DNA from: an uncultured Selenomonadales bacterium
Lineage (GTDB): Bacteria > Bacillota_C > Negativicutes > Selenomonadales > Selenomonadaceae
Assembly: GCA_937907035.1 (NCBI GenBank)
Contig: CALCTX010000057.1
Span: 1-7,819, forward strand
DNA: 7,819 nt
Reading direction: 5' to 3'
Below the pieces are notes generated by a model. That model searched no databases. It saw nothing but the letters and a program-made list of their open reading frames with translations, and had not been told where the DNA came from. The number at the start of each line of letters is the position of its first letter. Position 1 is the stretch's first letter. Of this stretch, positions 6,524-7,819 are shown piece after piece. Both the position numbers and the translations under genes were made by a program.

Positions 6524-6848
6524 GGCGAGGGCATTCGTGCAGAAGCTTTCGCTAAAGACGCCCTCCCGGGTATCCGGCGCGGGGATGTCTTCCCGAGGAC
6601 ACGGCAACGCCGAGTCCTCGAGGATCTGGGAGCTCGCAAAAACACCGCGTTCACCGGGACGTCCGCCATAGCCCATGCCACCGTTCGCCGCCGCCATGGT
6701 CCTCGTGGTAATGCGACAGGTGAAAGTAATCCACCTTCCGTCCGTGCGGATTGGCCCGCCCGACGTAACGGGCCACCCACTCCCCCGCCCGACGCGAGAT
6801 GTCCGGCAGAAGAGGGACCTCGGCCGGCGTCTGGAATCTGACCCTGCC
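6524..6848 (-). pseudogene. Metallo-beta-lactamase-fold hydrolase fragment, frameshifted
   Basis: Reading down from about 6842, one frame gives VRFQTPAEVPLLPDISRRAG, then EWVARYVGRANPHG, then VDYFHLSHYHEDHGG. HYHEDH (6696-6713) is an exact HxHxDH metal-binding motif after a hydrophobic strand, the hallmark of the metallo-beta-lactamase fold. That frame soon becomes nonsense and stops. A neighbouring frame (from 6697) continues with GVFASSQILEDS and, near 6565-6520, EGVFSESFCTNALAY, which faintly resembles a later strand of such hydrolases. A one-base shift in the GGC-rich stretch near 6690 would connect them. Both ends run into unrelated proteins: a secreted protein above about 6845 and DnaJ below about 6523. 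The motif is secure. The family, substrate and the second half are uncertain. Confidence 0.5.
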
Positions 6849-7131
6849 CGGGTCCGCCGAAGACCGTCAACGTGCGGTTCTCTGCGACTTCGATGATCAC
6901 GGCCGAGCCGACGGGCACGCGCACAGCGCTCAGCCCGGGACTGTCGCTGGCGTCAATGGTGACGTCCTGGCTGATCTTGTAATGATGGTTGTGTTTCAGC
7001 ACGACCCCGGGCGCCGTCCCGTTCCGCAGGGTTGTCGTGTCTTCGACAACGGACTGCGCCGTTCCCGTGAGCGCAACCCCAACGGCAAAGGCAAGTGTTG
7101 GCAGCAACAGCCGCAGAACGTTCTTCGTCAT
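6849..7131 (-). CDS. Secreted protein, N-terminal part only; function unknown
   Basis: The first 27 or so residues are a clear signal peptide (MTKNVLRLLLPTLAFAVGVA, then LTGTAQS), so the product is exported. The following 65 residues are polar with regular short strands (HHYKISQDVTIDAS, AVIIEVAENRTLTVFGG), reminiscent of the start of beta-helix or Gly-rich surface proteins, but I do not recognise the family. The ATG overlaps the transglycosylase stop as TAATG at 7129-7133, and AAGGGGG (7139-7145) lies seven bases upstream, so translation is probably coupled to the gene before it. After about residue 95 the frame continues to 6382 but turns into Arg/Ala/Pro-rich sequence that is an off-frame reading of other genes. 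The real protein therefore ends or is interrupted near 6849. Confidence 0.6.
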
Positions 7132-7819
7132 TACTGTGCCCCCTTTGTGCTGGCGAGTTTGATTTCAATCGGGACGAAAAGGTCCGGATCGGCGGCGCGG
7201 CGGAGAATCTTGTCCGCGTATTCGTCGCTGTAGTAGCGGTCGGTGTCCGTCCGGTCGCGGCGTCCGTTGTAGCGGCGGAGCGCGTCATTCCAACTGTCGA
7301 AGAAGCCCGTCGGGCGGTCCTTCGCCGGACGCCCGGACACGCCAAAGCCCTTGCGCGAGAGGTACATGATCGCCGCGCGGACGTTGGCGGCGAGCTCGCC
7401 CTCGTTGCGCTTCGCGGGCTTCTTGAGTCCGAGGAGCGTCTTTTCCTCGCTCCAGTCGCCCGGCACGTTGACCTGCAGCGGATCCGCCGACCAGGCCGCG
7501 CGCGAGCGCGGACCGTTGCCGCCGGACTCCTCGATCATGTGGCTCTTCACCATCGCCGGCGTGATGTCCGCGACCACCACTCGGCCTTGTGCGCGTTGAA
7601 GTCCGCCGTCATCTTCACGATGAGCTCGTCGTGCGCCTGATAGCGCGTGTCCTCGAAGCCGCGGAACACCGGGACCTTCCGCGGCGCGCCGGTCTCGTCC
7701 TTCGTGCGGGCGGCGAAGCTTTTCGCCGAACCGGGGAGTTTGCTCCGGAGCCATGACTCGATCTTCCGGATCGTCACCATCTCGTCCTTCGTCACGAAAC
7801 GCCGGTCGATGTAGAACTC
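7131..7819 (-). CDS. Lytic-transglycosylase-like protein (SLT fold), 5' partial and frameshifted
   Basis: This is probably a peptidoglycan-cleaving enzyme of the lysozyme-like SLT superfamily. The gene enters from beyond the window edge. Reading down from 7819, one frame gives EFYIDRRFVTKDEMVTIRKI, later FRGFEDTRYQAHDELIVKMT and FNAHKAEW, then fails after about 7578. A second frame takes over with VVADITPAMVKSHMIEESGG, then ADPLQVNVPGDW, LGLKKPAKRNEGELAANVRA and later the Tyr-containing DALRRYNGR, ending in KGAQ at 7131. In MIEESGG the Glu before Ser (7527-7529) is the likely catalytic acid, and PLQVN corresponds to the usual GLMQVN block. Adding one G in the GTGGTGG stretch near 7577 would join both halves as AEWVVADIT, so a one-base deletion, either real or a sequencing error, is likely. 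No signal peptide is visible because the start is missing. The one-base overlap with the next gene suggests an operon. Confidence 0.65.
   Translation of the reverse strand, partial: VLHRPAFRDEGRDGDDPEDRVMAPEQTPRFGEKLRRPHEGRDRRAAEGPGVPRLRGHALSGARRAHREDDGGLQRAQGRVVVADITPAMVKSHMIEESGGNGPRSRAAWSADPLQVNVPGDWSEEKTLLGLKKPAKRNEGELAANVRAAIMYLSRKGFGVSGRPAKDRPTGFFDSWNDALRRYNGRRDRTDTDRYYSDEYADKILRRAADPDLFVPIEIKLASTKGAQ

Noticed and set aside
5843..6697. A single long minus-strand frame of 284 codons spanning DnaJ and part of the lptD region
   Set aside because: Only the middle is real DnaJ; the C-terminal third is the antisense of the lptD-like gene and the N-terminal part belongs to another fragment.
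6382..6846. C-terminal two thirds of the frame starting at 7131
   Set aside because: Arg/Ala/Pro-rich off-frame reading of the hydrolase and DnaJ fragments; no protein-like pattern.
6129..7819. Block C as a new multi-gene system combining a transglycosylase, a secreted protein, a hydrolase and DnaJ
   Set aside because: The genes are partial, frameshifted and joined in mid-domain, which fits chimeric assembly better than a functional cluster.

Overview
The window is a mosaic of at least three blocks that differ in base composition, so it should not be read as one natural locus. Block A (1 to about 285) is very AT-rich and holds part of a small membrane-protein gene on the minus strand. Block B (about 290 to 6128) has intermediate GC, carries four complete plus-strand genes and is the only block that looks like ordinary, intact chromosome. 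Block C (about 6129 to 7819) is GC-rich. Its reading frames all lie on the minus strand, and every one is partial, frameshifted or joined to something unrelated.

Block B suggests a diderm Firmicute of the Negativicutes type. Its sequence combines Firmicute-like strong ribosome binding sites and intrinsic terminators with an LptD/OstA-like outer-membrane LPS-assembly protein. The layout is as follows. At 406-1698 is a Tat-exported, probably lipid-anchored metallophosphoesterase with an N-terminal purple-acid-phosphatase-like domain, followed by a terminator at 1755-1785. An AT-rich regulatory region with palindromes follows. Next come a TetR-family regulator (2014-2595) and a Cache-type chemoreceptor (2662-4347), probably one transcript ending at the terminator at 4382-4406. 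Last is an lptD-like gene (4550-6103) with its own promoter, followed by a good Shine-Dalgarno and the first codons of another gene, which is cut off near 6128.

Block C, read on the minus strand from 7819 downwards, starts with a lytic-transglycosylase-like protein broken by one frameshift near 7577. A secreted protein overlaps its stop by one base (7131 to about 6849). Near 6845 this runs out of frame into a metallo-beta-lactamase-fold fragment with a complete HxHxDH motif, which is itself frameshifted near 6690. Near 6520 that passes into a middle piece of DnaJ (Gly/Phe region and three of four zinc motifs). The DnaJ piece stops abruptly against the lptD operon near 6128.

The simplest explanation for blocks A and C is chimeric joining during amplification or assembly, with base-level errors in the GC-rich part. 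A real degenerate region is the alternative. I see no convincing new biological system. The most interesting signals within the trustworthy block are the TetR-chemoreceptor pair with its palindromic operator candidates, an intrinsic-terminator-like hairpin antisense inside the phosphatase gene, and a two-turn direct repeat upstream of the lptD promoter.
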